From an uncultured Pelagibacteraceae bacterium (GTDB lineage: Bacteria > Pseudomonadota > Alphaproteobacteria > Pelagibacterales > Pelagibacteraceae): DNA of 64,000 nucleotides. Under the pieces are notes generated by a model. The model had not been told where the DNA came from. It made no database searches and worked only from the letters and a program-made list of their open reading frames with translations. Each line of letters starts with the position of its first letter. Within the stretch, counting starts at the first letter, position 1. The stretch covers positions 1 to 64,000 of the forward strand of contig CACMYE010000004.1 of assembly GCA_902617825.1 (NCBI GenBank), written 5' to 3'. A program made the position numbers and the translations under genes. Below are positions 52,718-61,799 of the stretch, piece after piece.

Positions 52718-52746
52718 TTTTTATTTTTTTCTATAAGTTATGTCAA
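52718..52746 (-). promoter_or_regulatory. Sigma70-like promoter for the Lys-rich mini-ORF
   Basis: Minus strand TTGACA (52741..52746, consensus -35), 17-nt spacer, TAAAAA (52718..52723) as -10. Confidence 0.55.
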
Positions 52747-52864
52747 ACCTTTAATTAAAATTAAAAATTTGAAAAATTATTTTTTATTTTTTATTTTTTT
52801 TAAATTTTAATCTATTAATTAAGTTAATGTTTATGCGGTTAATAAACCATCTTATAAAAATAAA

Positions 52865-54562
52865 TTAATAAAGATTTTCTAAATGATTTTTATATTTCTG
52901 AATGATTTTATATCTTTTTAATTTTAATGTTGGAGTTATCAGACCATTTTCAATTGTAAATTGATCTTTAACAGCAATAAATTTTTTAATTTTTTCTATT
53001 TTTGATAAATTTTTATTTACTATTTCTAATTCTTTTAGAATTATCTCATTAGGTATGTTAGATTTTTTTTTATTTAAAACTAATAATGCAACCAAATAAG
53101 GTTTGTTATCTCCATATACTAGAGTTTGCTCAACAAAATCAATTTTTAATAGATCATTTTCAATTTTTATTGGCGAAATATTATCTCCTCCAGGAGTAAT
53201 TAAAATATCTTTTTTTCTATCTGTAATTTTTAAGTATTTATTTTCAAAATGACCTATATCACCAGTAGATAACCATCCGTCAATTAAAACTTTTTTAGTT
53301 TCTTCCTCATTATTCCAATAACCTAACATTACATTTTCACCCTTGACCAAGATCTCTCCATCATCTGCTATTTTAACTTCATTTGCAGCAAAAGCAGGTC
53401 CAACAGTATCAATTCTTATATCATCTTTTGGATTACAGCTAACCACTGGAGAGGTCTCTGTTAAACCATATCCCTGTAGTGTGGGTAATCCAATTGCATT
53501 TAAAAATATACCTACATCTTTATCCAAAGCACCACCTCCAGAAATAAATAACTTCAGGGAGCCACCAAATTGTTCTTTTATTTTTTTTCTAACTAATTTT
53601 TCACAAATTATATTTTGTACTTTTTCTAAATTAGATAATTTATTTTTAAATAAAATCTTCTCCCCAAGATAAAGCATTTTGTTAATAAGATATTTTTTAA
53701 GACCTTTGGTTTTATTAAAAGATGCATTTATCTTTTGATACAAATTTTGATAAAACCTTGGGACAGCAGTCATAATATCAGGATTACATTCACTCATATT
53801 TTTTATTAACTTATCTATACTTTCTGCATAAAATACCCTAGCACCAAGTGCTATCTGTACAAATTGAACGGTATGCTCATATGAGTGTGACAGAGGTAAC
53901 CAAGTCAGAAACTTAGTTTTTTTTGAATCAAACTCTTTAAGTAAAAACAAAGCTCCTTCACAATTACTTAATATTCCTCCATGACTTAACATCACACCTT
54001 TGGGATTTCCTTGTGTGCCTGAGGTATAAATTATACAGGCAAGATCTTTTCTGGAAATATCTAAATTTAGAAAATTTTTTTCCTGATATATTTCTTTTTC
54101 AAAAATTTTTTTTGTACAAATAACATCATTTGCATCTTTAATTTCGTCAAAAGATAATATTTTTTTTATAAAAGGTTTAGATTTAACTATATTTTTAATT
54201 TTATTATATTGAAGATGGTCTGAAACAATTATAACTGATGGATTGCAGTCATTAATTAGATATTCGTAATCTCTTTCTACATAGGTCGTATAAGCTGGAA
54301 CAGTGATACCTTTTGATAGCATTATTGCTAAATCTGAGATCATCCATTCAGGCCTGTTTTCTGAAATTATCAAACAACGATCTTTATTCTGGATAAATGA
54401 ACTTAATTCTTGAGACAGTTTCAAAATATTTAAATAGGTTTCTTTCCATGTAAATTCATTTTCTAATTTTTTTAATGATTTCAAAAAAATTTGATTAGGC
54501 TTTTCTTTTAAATATTGTTGATAGAAAAGTTCTAAAAGATTATTTTGTTTTTTTATTTCCAT
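52865..54562 (-). CDS. Long-chain acyl-CoA synthetase (AMP-dependent ligase)
   Basis: ACIIYTSGTQGNPKGVMLSHGGILSN, LQGYGLTETSPVVSCNP, WLSTGDIGHFENKYLKITDRKKDILITPGGDNISP; start moved from 54598 to ATG 54562 because the longer start runs into tRNA-Leu. Confidence 0.93.
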   Translation of the reverse strand: MEIKKQNNLLELFYQQYLKEKPNQIFLKSLKKLENEFTWKETYLNILKLSQELSSFIQNKDRCLIISENRPEWMISDLAIMLSKGITVPAYTTYVERDYEYLINDCNPSVIIVSDHLQYNKIKNIVKSKPFIKKILSFDEIKDANDVICTKKIFEKEIYQEKNFLNLDISRKDLACIIYTSGTQGNPKGVMLSHGGILSNCEGALFLLKEFDSKKTKFLTWLPLSHSYEHTVQFVQIALGARVFYAESIDKLIKNMSECNPDIMTAVPRFYQNLYQKINASFNKTKGLKKYLINKMLYLGEKILFKNKLSNLEKVQNIICEKLVRKKIKEQFGGSLKLFISGGGALDKDVGIFLNAIGLPTLQGYGLTETSPVVSCNPKDDIRIDTVGPAFAANEVKIADDGEILVKGENVMLGYWNNEEETKKVLIDGWLSTGDIGHFENKYLKITDRKKDILITPGGDNISPIKIENDLLKIDFVEQTLVYGDNKPYLVALLVLNKKKSNIPNEIILKELEIVNKNLSKIEKIKKFIAVKDQFTIENGLITPTLKLKRYKIIQKYKNHLENLY

Positions 54563-54568
54563 ATCTTT

Positions 54569-54653
54569 TGGTGGGCGAAGAGAGAATCGAACTCTCACTT
54601 CTTGCGAAACACGATTTTGAGTCGTGCGCGTCTACCAATTCCGCCATTCGCCC
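54569..54653 (-). tRNA. tRNA-Leu(CAA), CCA encoded
   Basis: Minus strand GGGCGAATGGCGGAATTGGTAGACGCGCACGACTCAAAATCGTGTTTCGCAAGAAGTGAGAGTTCGATTCTCTCTTCGCCCACCA; class II variable arm; anticodon loop CTCAAAA. Confidence 0.96.
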
Positions 54654-54715
54654 GTAAATTTGAATTAAATTATATTTAAATAGTATAAGAACTAAAATTA
54701 TATTAAAACCAAAAA

Positions 54716-55321
54716 ATGTTTCAAACTCTTTACAGGAAATGTTTAGATTTAGCGTCTCATAAAAGCTCAAACTTTTATTTGGGTTTAGTCTCATTTATTG
54801 AAAGTTCATTTTTTCCTATACCTCCAGATGTAATGATAGTGCCTATGGTCATTGCAAAGAAAAAAAAATATATAAAGATATTTTTGATAGCTTCAATTTT
54901 TTCAGTTTTAGGAGGTGTTTTTGGATACTTTTTGGGATCATTTTTTTATGACCTAGCTTTTAGTGTGATTGAGTTTTATGGATATGAAAATAAAGTTGAA
55001 AAATTAAAATACAACCTATCTACTGGAGAGGGCTTTATAGCATGGCTAAGTATACTTTTTTTAGCAGGTTTTACTCCTTTGCCTTATAAAGCTTTCACTA
55101 TTGCTAGCGGATTAGTTGGTTTTAATCTATTAATATTTATCATTGTAAGTCTAATTTCTAGAAGTCTCAGGTTTTTTATTATTTCATACTTGTCATATAA
55201 ATTTGGACATTTATTTACCAATTTTATAAATAGACATGGATCAAAATGGTTTACCATTTTGGGGATATTACTTGTTATTATATTCCTAATAATATTTTTA
55301 TTTTATAAATTTAATGTTTAA
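54716..55321 (+). CDS. DedA/YqaA-family (SNARE-associated) membrane protein
   Basis: LGLVSFIESSFFPIPPDVMIVPMVIAKKKKYIKI...GYFLG, FTPLPYKAFTIASGLVGFN. Confidence 0.88.
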   Translation: MFQTLYRKCLDLASHKSSNFYLGLVSFIESSFFPIPPDVMIVPMVIAKKKKYIKIFLIASIFSVLGGVFGYFLGSFFYDLAFSVIEFYGYENKVEKLKYNLSTGEGFIAWLSILFLAGFTPLPYKAFTIASGLVGFNLLIFIIVSLISRSLRFFIISYLSYKFGHLFTNFINRHGSKWFTILGILLVIIFLIIFLFYKFNV

Positions 55322-55799
55322 CCTCAGCAAAAATAAATTATTTACAGTTATATTTTTAATAAGCTTTGTTGCATTAGCATCTGCGTATTTTATAGAATAC
55401 ATCCTTGGTCACCAACCCTGTAATCTTTGTGTATATGAAAGGATCCCATATTTTTTGGCGATACTACTTGTATTAATAAATTATAAATATAACAATCTAG
55501 AAAAGTATCTAATTCTCTCATTGGCTATAATTTTTTTAATAGCAACAATATTGTCTTTATATCACTTAGGAATTGAACAAGGTTTTATTAGAGAGTCTTT
55601 ACTTTGCGATCTTGAAAAAGGAGCAAATATTCTTGATAAAAATGAAATATTAAAGCAATTACAACAAAAAAATATAAGTTGCAAAGATGTAACATTTCAA
55701 ATTTTTGGATTATCACTTACAAGCTACAATATTATAGTTTCTTTATTATTAACTATTACTTTAACAACAACTTACTTTACATATGAAAAGAGTAGATAA
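55314..55799 (+). CDS. Disulfide bond formation protein B-like
   Basis: AYFIEYILGHQPCNLCVYERIPYFLAI (CxxC after TM1), second Cys pair in periplasmic loop (LLCDLEKG...ISCKDV). Confidence 0.88.
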   Translation: MFNLSKNKLFTVIFLISFVALASAYFIEYILGHQPCNLCVYERIPYFLAILLVLINYKYNNLEKYLILSLAIIFLIATILSLYHLGIEQGFIRESLLCDLEKGANILDKNEILKQLQQKNISCKDVTFQIFGLSLTSYNIIVSLLLTITLTTTYFTYEKSR

Positions 55800-56316
55800 A
55801 AAAAAAGTTGAGGAATTTATCAGAGTTGATCACGCTGGCGAAAGAGGTGCTGTCAAAATTTACGAAGGTCAATTACTTGCTTTAAATACATTTGTAAAAA
55901 ACGATAAATTAAAAAAAATAATTGAGGAAATGAAAATTCATGAAAAAGAGCACCGTGATTTTTTTGAAAAAGAAATAAAAAAAAGAAATATAGCTCCAAC
56001 AAAATTTTTACCTCTTTGGGATTTGTTAGGTGTGGGTTTAGGTTTTGGATCAACTTTATTAGGTAAAAAGGCTGCAATGCTTTGTACTGCATCTGTTGAG
56101 GAAGTTATTGATGATCATTATTTAAATCAGATTAACCAACTTGATGATAGTGAAAAAATCTTAAAGAAAAAAATTATCAAATTTAGAGAAGATGAGTTAA
56201 ATCATAAAGACATAGCTTACGAAAAAGGTGCAACCAAAAAAGGACCTTACTCAATTTTAGATAAACTAATAAAAACTGGCTCTAAAATTGCAATAAATAT
56301 ATCTGAAAAAATCTAA
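55783..56316 (+). CDS. coq7: Ubiquinone biosynthesis monooxygenase Coq7
   Basis: IRVDHAGERGAVKIYEGQL, MKIHEKEHRDFFEK, ASVEEVIDDHYLNQI, FREDELNHKDIAYEKGA (di-iron ligand motifs). Confidence 0.95.
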   Translation: MKRVDKKKVEEFIRVDHAGERGAVKIYEGQLLALNTFVKNDKLKKIIEEMKIHEKEHRDFFEKEIKKRNIAPTKFLPLWDLLGVGLGFGSTLLGKKAAMLCTASVEEVIDDHYLNQINQLDDSEKILKKKIIKFREDELNHKDIAYEKGATKKGPYSILDKLIKTGSKIAINISEKI

Positions 56317-56882
56317 GCTTCTAGTTCAACGTCCCAATATAAATAGTCCATCCAACTCTTATGAAGAAAGTTTGGTGGAAAATTTTTTCCATTTTTATGT
56401 AAATCTTCTGTTGAGGGTCTATAAGGATGCTGATGTAACTTCATACCTGAATTTTTTAACAATTTTCCTCCCTTTTTTACATTACATGCAGAACAAGCAG
56501 TAACTACGTTGTCCCAGTTAGTCTCACCCCCTTTTGATCTTGGAAGCAAGTGATCAAAAGTAAGTTCCTCATCACTACCACAATACTGGCAAGAAAATTT
56601 ATCTCTTAAGAATACATTAAACCGTGTAAAGCTAGGTTTTGATTGTGGAACAATATAATCTTTTAGAGCAATAACACTTGGTAATTGCATATTAAATGAA
56701 GGACTTCGAATAACTCTGTCATAGTTACTCACTATGATAACTCTGTCTAAAAAAACTGATTTAACTGTATCTTGCCACGACCACAATGATAAAGGATAAT
56801 AACTTAATGGTCTATAATCGGCGTTTAAAACTAATGCTGGACATTTTTCTAAAGAAACATTTTTTTCAATAAAGTTATTCAT
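56313..56882 (-). CDS. HNH endonuclease-family protein
   Basis: ALVLNADYRPLSYYPLSLWSWQDTVKSVFLDR, FSCQYCGSDEELTFDHLLPRSKGGETNWDNVVTACSACNVKKGG. Confidence 0.9.
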   Translation of the reverse strand: MNNFIEKNVSLEKCPALVLNADYRPLSYYPLSLWSWQDTVKSVFLDRVIIVSNYDRVIRSPSFNMQLPSVIALKDYIVPQSKPSFTRFNVFLRDKFSCQYCGSDEELTFDHLLPRSKGGETNWDNVVTACSACNVKKGGKLLKNSGMKLHQHPYRPSTEDLHKNGKNFPPNFLHKSWMDYLYWDVELEA

Positions 56883-56929
56883 TAATTAATTTTAACTTAG
56901 TTAATCTACTTAATCAACATTAAGAGATA

Positions 56930-57580
56930 TTAAAGTTTCTTTAGGATATAATTAAGTGCTATGCTAGAAGCTTGAATAGGAATGTGATGATCACAATTTT
57001 TAATTAAAAACGTGTCAACTTTTATATTTTTTCTTATTAAAAAATCTTTCGCTTCTAGTAAGTTAATAGATGGGACAATTTGATCCGTATCACCATGGAT
57101 AAGTAAAGTTTCAGTTTTATTTTTGATTCTGCTTTTTAAGTTATCTTGGTCAATAATTTTACCAGAAAAACCAACAATACAAGAAAATTTTTCCTCTGAT
57201 GTTAAGCCAACATTTAATGACATCATACAACCTTGGCTAAAACCAGATAAACATATTTCTTTATTTGATAAATTAAATTCTAATTTAACTTCCTCTATAA
57301 ATTTTTTAATTACATTTTCGGCCTTAATTGATTGCTCTAATATATAAGATGGTTCTTCTTTACTTAGATCAAACCATTGATATCCTGAAGGGTTCATTAC
57401 ACTAGGCTCATGCCCATTAGGACAAATAAAAACAGTATTTGGCATGTGTCTTTTCCAATTTAATGAGAGCGTGCTGATGTCTTTTCCATCTCCGCCATAT
57501 CCATGTAATAAAATAATTGCATTTTTTATTTCACTTCCATTTTCGGGTCTAATAATTACGGAGTTAAGGCAAAATGTCAT
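56930..57580 (-). CDS. Phospholipase/carboxylesterase-family alpha/beta hydrolase
   Basis: IILLHGYGGDGKDI, FICPNGHEP, CLSGFSQGCMMSLNVGL, LLIHGDTDQIVP. Confidence 0.88.
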   Translation of the reverse strand: MTFCLNSVIIRPENGSEIKNAIILLHGYGGDGKDISTLSLNWKRHMPNTVFICPNGHEPSVMNPSGYQWFDLSKEEPSYILEQSIKAENVIKKFIEEVKLEFNLSNKEICLSGFSQGCMMSLNVGLTSEEKFSCIVGFSGKIIDQDNLKSRIKNKTETLLIHGDTDQIVPSINLLEAKDFLIRKNIKVDTFLIKNCDHHIPIQASSIALNYILKKL

Positions 57581-57629
57581 AGTTAATTAATTAAGTGTTT
57601 TATTTCTAAAAACAATTTACAATACAAAA

Positions 57630-57833
57630 ATGTTATCAGAAATAATAGTTAAAGTTCTATCTATTGCCCTTTTAATTGCAGTCGGCGTAGTCTTAATTTT
57701 AGGTATCGGAACTCTTTTCAAGGGTGGAAAAACTAGTAAAAAATATTCTAATAAGCTAATGCAAATGAGAGTTATTTTACAATTTATTGCTATAATTGCT
57801 TTAGTAGGATTTGCTTATTTTTTTAGAGATTAA
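57630..57833 (+). CDS. HIG1-domain-like two-TM protein
   Basis: 67 aa, two TM helices flanking GGKTSKKYSNKLMQMRVILQFIAI, the typical HIG1 QxxMRxRV-like centre. Confidence 0.8.
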   Translation: MLSEIIVKVLSIALLIAVGVVLILGIGTLFKGGKTSKKYSNKLMQMRVILQFIAIIALVGFAYFFRD

Positions 57834-58339
57834 CTTAAATTTTTTAACCAGTTAATAAAGTTTTCATTATTAAAGTCTATTGAACCGATAATTCTTGCAA
57901 ACTCTTCTCCCTCTGAATTTAAAATTATAGTAGTTGGAAGACCTCTTAAAGAAAAAGTTTTCGCTAGAGTAGATGGATTGTCAAAATAAGGCTCTAAATT
58001 ATCTATACCTAATTCGTCAAAAAAATTATTAACCTTATTTCGATTTTCTTTACCAATATTAATTGGGTATATTTTTAAATTCTTTATCTTGTTATTTATT
58101 TGAAGTTTATCTAGAGAGGGCATTTCCTCTTTACATGGTGCACACCAAGTTGCCCAAAAGTTTAATATTATTAGCTGACTATCTAAATTTTGAATATTAA
58201 TTTCTTCATCGGAATTATCTAAAAAAATAACATTATTGTATGTTTTTGGGTTTTTATGAATTATAAGATTTTTTAGATCAGGCAACTCATTTGCAAGAGT
58301 ATTTGTGATTAAAAAGATAAATAATATTAAAATTCTCAT
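57830..58339 (-). CDS. TlpA/ResA-like thioredoxin-family protein (exported)
   Basis: Signal peptide-like N-terminus; LIILNFWATWCAPCKEEMPSLDKLQ; LRGLPTTIILNSEGEEFARIIG. Confidence 0.9.
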   Translation of the reverse strand: MRILILFIFLITNTLANELPDLKNLIIHKNPKTYNNVIFLDNSDEEINIQNLDSQLIILNFWATWCAPCKEEMPSLDKLQINNKIKNLKIYPINIGKENRNKVNNFFDELGIDNLEPYFDNPSTLAKTFSLRGLPTTIILNSEGEEFARIIGSIDFNNENFINWLKNLS

Positions 58340-58363
58340 ATTAAATAGGTATAATTAAATATC

Positions 58364-59755
58364 ATGGCAAAAAATAAAAACAACCAGGCAATATGGAGCA
58401 CACGTATTAAAAAAGATACATCAAGTCTGTTTCAAAAAGTTGGCAATTCTTTAGATGTGGATAAAAAACTTTACAAAGAAGACATCAGAGGATCCATTGT
58501 TCATGTTGAGATGCTTTTTAAGCAAAAAATAATCTCATTCAAAATTAAAAATAAAATAATTTATGGTCTGAATAAGATAGAAAATGAGATTTCCAAAAAA
58601 AAATTTGAGTTTGATAAAAAATATGAAGATATTCATATGAATATTGAAAAAAGACTTTTTCAAATTATTGGTGAAGAGGCTGGGTATGTCCATACAGCAA
58701 GATCAAGAAATGATCAGGTAATCACTGATTTAAAATTGTGGTTAAAATCAGCGACTAACGACATAAACAATAATCTAGATAAAGTTATTAAAACCACAAT
58801 AAAATTAGCTGAAAAAAATATTAAAACTATCATGCCTGGTTTTACTCATTTAAAAAATGCTCAGGCAATTTCTTTTGCACATTATCTAATGTCTTATGTT
58901 GAAATTTTTAATCGAGATAAAAAAAGATTTTCTAACAATCTAGAAAGTTTAAATGAAAATCCACTTGGTGTTGCTGCTTTATCTGGTACCTCATTTAATA
59001 TAGACAGAAACTATACAACCAAAAAACTTGGTTTTAAAAAACCTACAAATAACTCTATTGATACCGTTTCAGATAGGGATTTTGTAATTGATTTTCTTTA
59101 CAGTATATCAGTATGCTCTATGCATATTTCAAGGATTGCAGAGGAATTGATTATATGGAATTCAGATGGATTTAATTTAATTAACTTATCTGATAAGGTT
59201 TTAACTGGATCTTCGATAATGCCTCAAAAAAAAAATCCTGATCTTCTAGAATATTTAAGAGGTAAATCTGGAATTGCCTACGGTAATTTATTTTCTATGC
59301 TGACAATTTTAAAGGGTTTGCCACTATCTTATTTTAAAGATCTTCAGGATGATAAGGAGATTGTGTTTAATTCAAATGATACACTTATAAATTGTCTAAA
59401 AATTTTTGATGAAGTATTAAAAAATTGTAATCCAAATAAAAAAAAAATGGTTGAGCTTGCAAATAGAGGGTACATTACTGCAACAGACTTAGCTGACTAT
59501 CTTGTTAAAAATCATTCAATGTCATTTAGAAAAGCTTATCAAATAACTTCAACTATAGTTAATTTAGCAGAAAAAACAAAAAAAAATTTAAACGAACTAT
59601 CTTTAAATAAACTTAAAAAAATTGAGCCTAAACTTACAGAAGATGTTTTAAAAGTGTTTGATCTAAACAATTCTGTCAACTCAAAAAAGTCTTTTGGTGG
59701 AACATCTTTTGATAATATTAAAAAGATGATAGCTAGTTACAAAAAAAATAAATGA
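58364..59755 (+). CDS. argH: Argininosuccinate lyase
   Basis: HTARSRNDQVITDLKLWL, GFTHLKNAQAISFAHYL, LTGSSIMPQKKNPDLLEYLRGKSG. Confidence 0.96.
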   Translation: MAKNKNNQAIWSTRIKKDTSSLFQKVGNSLDVDKKLYKEDIRGSIVHVEMLFKQKIISFKIKNKIIYGLNKIENEISKKKFEFDKKYEDIHMNIEKRLFQIIGEEAGYVHTARSRNDQVITDLKLWLKSATNDINNNLDKVIKTTIKLAEKNIKTIMPGFTHLKNAQAISFAHYLMSYVEIFNRDKKRFSNNLESLNENPLGVAALSGTSFNIDRNYTTKKLGFKKPTNNSIDTVSDRDFVIDFLYSISVCSMHISRIAEELIIWNSDGFNLINLSDKVLTGSSIMPQKKNPDLLEYLRGKSGIAYGNLFSMLTILKGLPLSYFKDLQDDKEIVFNSNDTLINCLKIFDEVLKNCNPNKKKMVELANRGYITATDLADYLVKNHSMSFRKAYQITSTIVNLAEKTKKNLNELSLNKLKKIEPKLTEDVLKVFDLNNSVNSKKSFGGTSFDNIKKMIASYKKNK

Positions 59756-59874
59756 TAAAAAAAATTATATTTATAATATTAATATCTATATTAATTATAT
59801 CATGTGGAAAAAAAGGTTGTCCAAAAATTAATGAGGCAGATAAATGTAGTGATCAACTAAAACAAATTACATGA
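59752..59874 (+). CDS. LptM-like small lipoprotein (40 aa)
   Basis: ATG..TGA reads MIKKIIFIILISILIISCGKKGCPKINEADKCSDQLKQIT; lipobox-type Cys18 followed by GKKG; 4-nt overlaps with argH and lysA; absent from supplied ORF track. Confidence 0.75.
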   Translation: MIKKIIFIILISILIISCGKKGCPKINEADKCSDQLKQIT

Positions 59875-61085
59875 AATATTTAAATAATAAATTAATGATA
59901 GAAAACATTAATTTTAATAGTCTGGTTAAAAAGTTTGGAACACCTGCTTATTGTTATTCTTACTCAAAGTTAAAAGAAAACATAGATGGTTTTAAAGAAA
60001 ATTTTAAATCTTTTTCTCCATTAATTTGCTTTTCAGTAAAATCAAATACAAATATAAATATAATTAGAGAAATTAAGAAATTTGGTTTAGGAGCTGACGT
60101 TGTTTCAAAAGGAGAACTTATGTTAGCTTTAAAAGCAGGAGTCGATCCTACCAAAATAGTATTTTCAGGAGTAGGTAAAACCAAAGAAGAAATCAAATTC
60201 GCAATTGAAAAAAAAATATTACTTATAAATGCTGAATCAAAAAGTGAGATACAAGAGATTAATAAAATTGCAAAACAAAAAAGAAAAATAGTAAAAATTG
60301 GTATTAGACTAAACCCAAATACTGACGCAAAAACGCTTAAACAGATTTCTACTGGTAAAAGCGAAAATAAATTTGGTGTAAACAGTAAAACGTTTTACGA
60401 ACTAGTAAATTACTGCAAAAACTCAAAAAATATCAGCCTAGAGTGTTTAAGTGTTCATATAGGTAGTCAAATATTAGACTACAAGCCATATGAAAGAATG
60501 CTCAAAGTTATAAGTAATATAATTAATAAAACTAAATACAAATTTAAATTTGTCGATTTAGGTGGAGGAATGGGTATTTCTTACAGTGATAAAATTAAAA
60601 AGCTTAATTATAAAAAGTATAACTTAGCAATTAAATTTTTTTTAAAAAAACACGACACAAAAATTATTTTTGAACCAGGTAGATCAATAATCGGTAATAC
60701 AGGAACTTTAATATCTAAAATTATTTATATCAAAGATGGTGGGGAAAAAAAATTTATTATTTTAGATGCTGCAATGAATGATCTTATGAGACCAGCTTTA
60801 TATGGAGCAATTCATAAAATATTACCTATTAATAAATCGAACAGGATTTCAAGGTGTATTTATGAATTTGTAGGTCCTATTTGTGAAAGTACAGATAAAT
60901 TTGTAACTTTAAAAAAATTTCAAAAACTAAAAGAAAAAGATTATGTAGCTATATGTGATGTGGGTGCCTACGGTATGTCTCTAAGCTCTAACTATAATCT
61001 TAGACCAAAAGCCGTTGAATTATTGGTAAAAGGAAGAAAAATTAAAATAATTAAAAATAGACAAAAGCATAAAGATTTAATTTAG
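59871..61085 (+). CDS. lysA: Diaminopimelate decarboxylase
   Basis: FGTPAYCYSYSKLKENI, CFSVKSNTNINIIREI, LSVHIGSQI, FVDLGGGMGISY, EPGRSIIGN, CESTDKF. Confidence 0.96.
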   Translation: MKYLNNKLMIENINFNSLVKKFGTPAYCYSYSKLKENIDGFKENFKSFSPLICFSVKSNTNINIIREIKKFGLGADVVSKGELMLALKAGVDPTKIVFSGVGKTKEEIKFAIEKKILLINAESKSEIQEINKIAKQKRKIVKIGIRLNPNTDAKTLKQISTGKSENKFGVNSKTFYELVNYCKNSKNISLECLSVHIGSQILDYKPYERMLKVISNIINKTKYKFKFVDLGGGMGISYSDKIKKLNYKKYNLAIKFFLKKHDTKIIFEPGRSIIGNTGTLISKIIYIKDGGEKKFIILDAAMNDLMRPALYGAIHKILPINKSNRISRCIYEFVGPICESTDKFVTLKKFQKLKEKDYVAICDVGAYGMSLSSNYNLRPKAVELLVKGRKIKIIKNRQKHKDLI

Positions 61086-61088
61086 CTT

Positions 61089-61799
61089 TTGATAAAGATG
61101 ATCAGAAATTCATTATTTTCAGTATTTTTTTTTATAGGTATAATTATTATTTCAATAATATTTTTACCTGCATTACTTTTGCCAAAAAAAATTACCTTGC
61201 TTGGAGGAAAATTGATGGGTTATTGGACCGAGGTTTGCCTAAACATTTTTCTATCGGTAAAAATTGTAATTAAAGGTAAGGAAAATATTATAACTGACCA
61301 AAAATTTTTTATTGCTTCCTCACACCAATCTATGTTTGAAACATTTTACTTACAAACTGTTTTCAACTCACCAGTATATATTTTAAAAAAAGAATTATTG
61401 AGAATTCCAATCTTTGGATGGTACTTAAAAAAAATTGGATCTATTTCTATAAATAGAAACAAGGTAAGTAGGGACAATTTAGGATTTTTTAAGGATATTT
61501 TAAGAACAACAAATAGTAGCGATAGACCATTGATAATTTTTCCGCAAGGAACGCGAGTTTTACCTGAGGAACGTCCTCCTTTTAAAAAAGGAGCAACCAG
61601 AATTTATCAAGAGCTAAATATAACTTGCCAACCTGTTGCTGTTAATTCTGGTTATGTATGGCCAAAAAATGGTAGAAAAAATGCTCATAAAACAATAACT
61701 GTTTCTATCTTAACTCCTATTAATGCTGGAATGGATAAAGAGAATTTTTTACAAATTTTAGAAAGTAAGATTTATAATGAACTAAACATATTAAATTAA
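61089..61799 (+). CDS. plsC: 1-acyl-sn-glycerol-3-phosphate acyltransferase
   Basis: FIASSHQSMFETFYLQ (HX4D-like region), FPQGTRVLPEERPPFKKGATRIYQEL. Confidence 0.9.
   Translation: MIKMIRNSLFSVFFFIGIIIISIIFLPALLLPKKITLLGGKLMGYWTEVCLNIFLSVKIVIKGKENIITDQKFFIASSHQSMFETFYLQTVFNSPVYILKKELLRIPIFGWYLKKIGSISINRNKVSRDNLGFFKDILRTTNSSDRPLIIFPQGTRVLPEERPPFKKGATRIYQELNITCQPVAVNSGYVWPKNGRKNAHKTITVSILTPINAGMDKENFLQILESKIYNELNILN

Noticed and set aside
52747-52864. T-rich tract downstream of the acyl-CoA ligase gene
   Set aside because: Low-complexity AT-rich spacer; no convincing stem-loop or ORF.
53343-53672. 109-aa plus-strand ORF
   Set aside because: Antisense to the acyl-CoA ligase coding sequence; no independent support.
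54540-54794. 84-aa minus-strand ORF (…MAELVDAHDSKSCFARSESSILSSPTKR…)
   Set aside because: Reads through tRNA-Leu; a common spurious tRNA-derived ORF.
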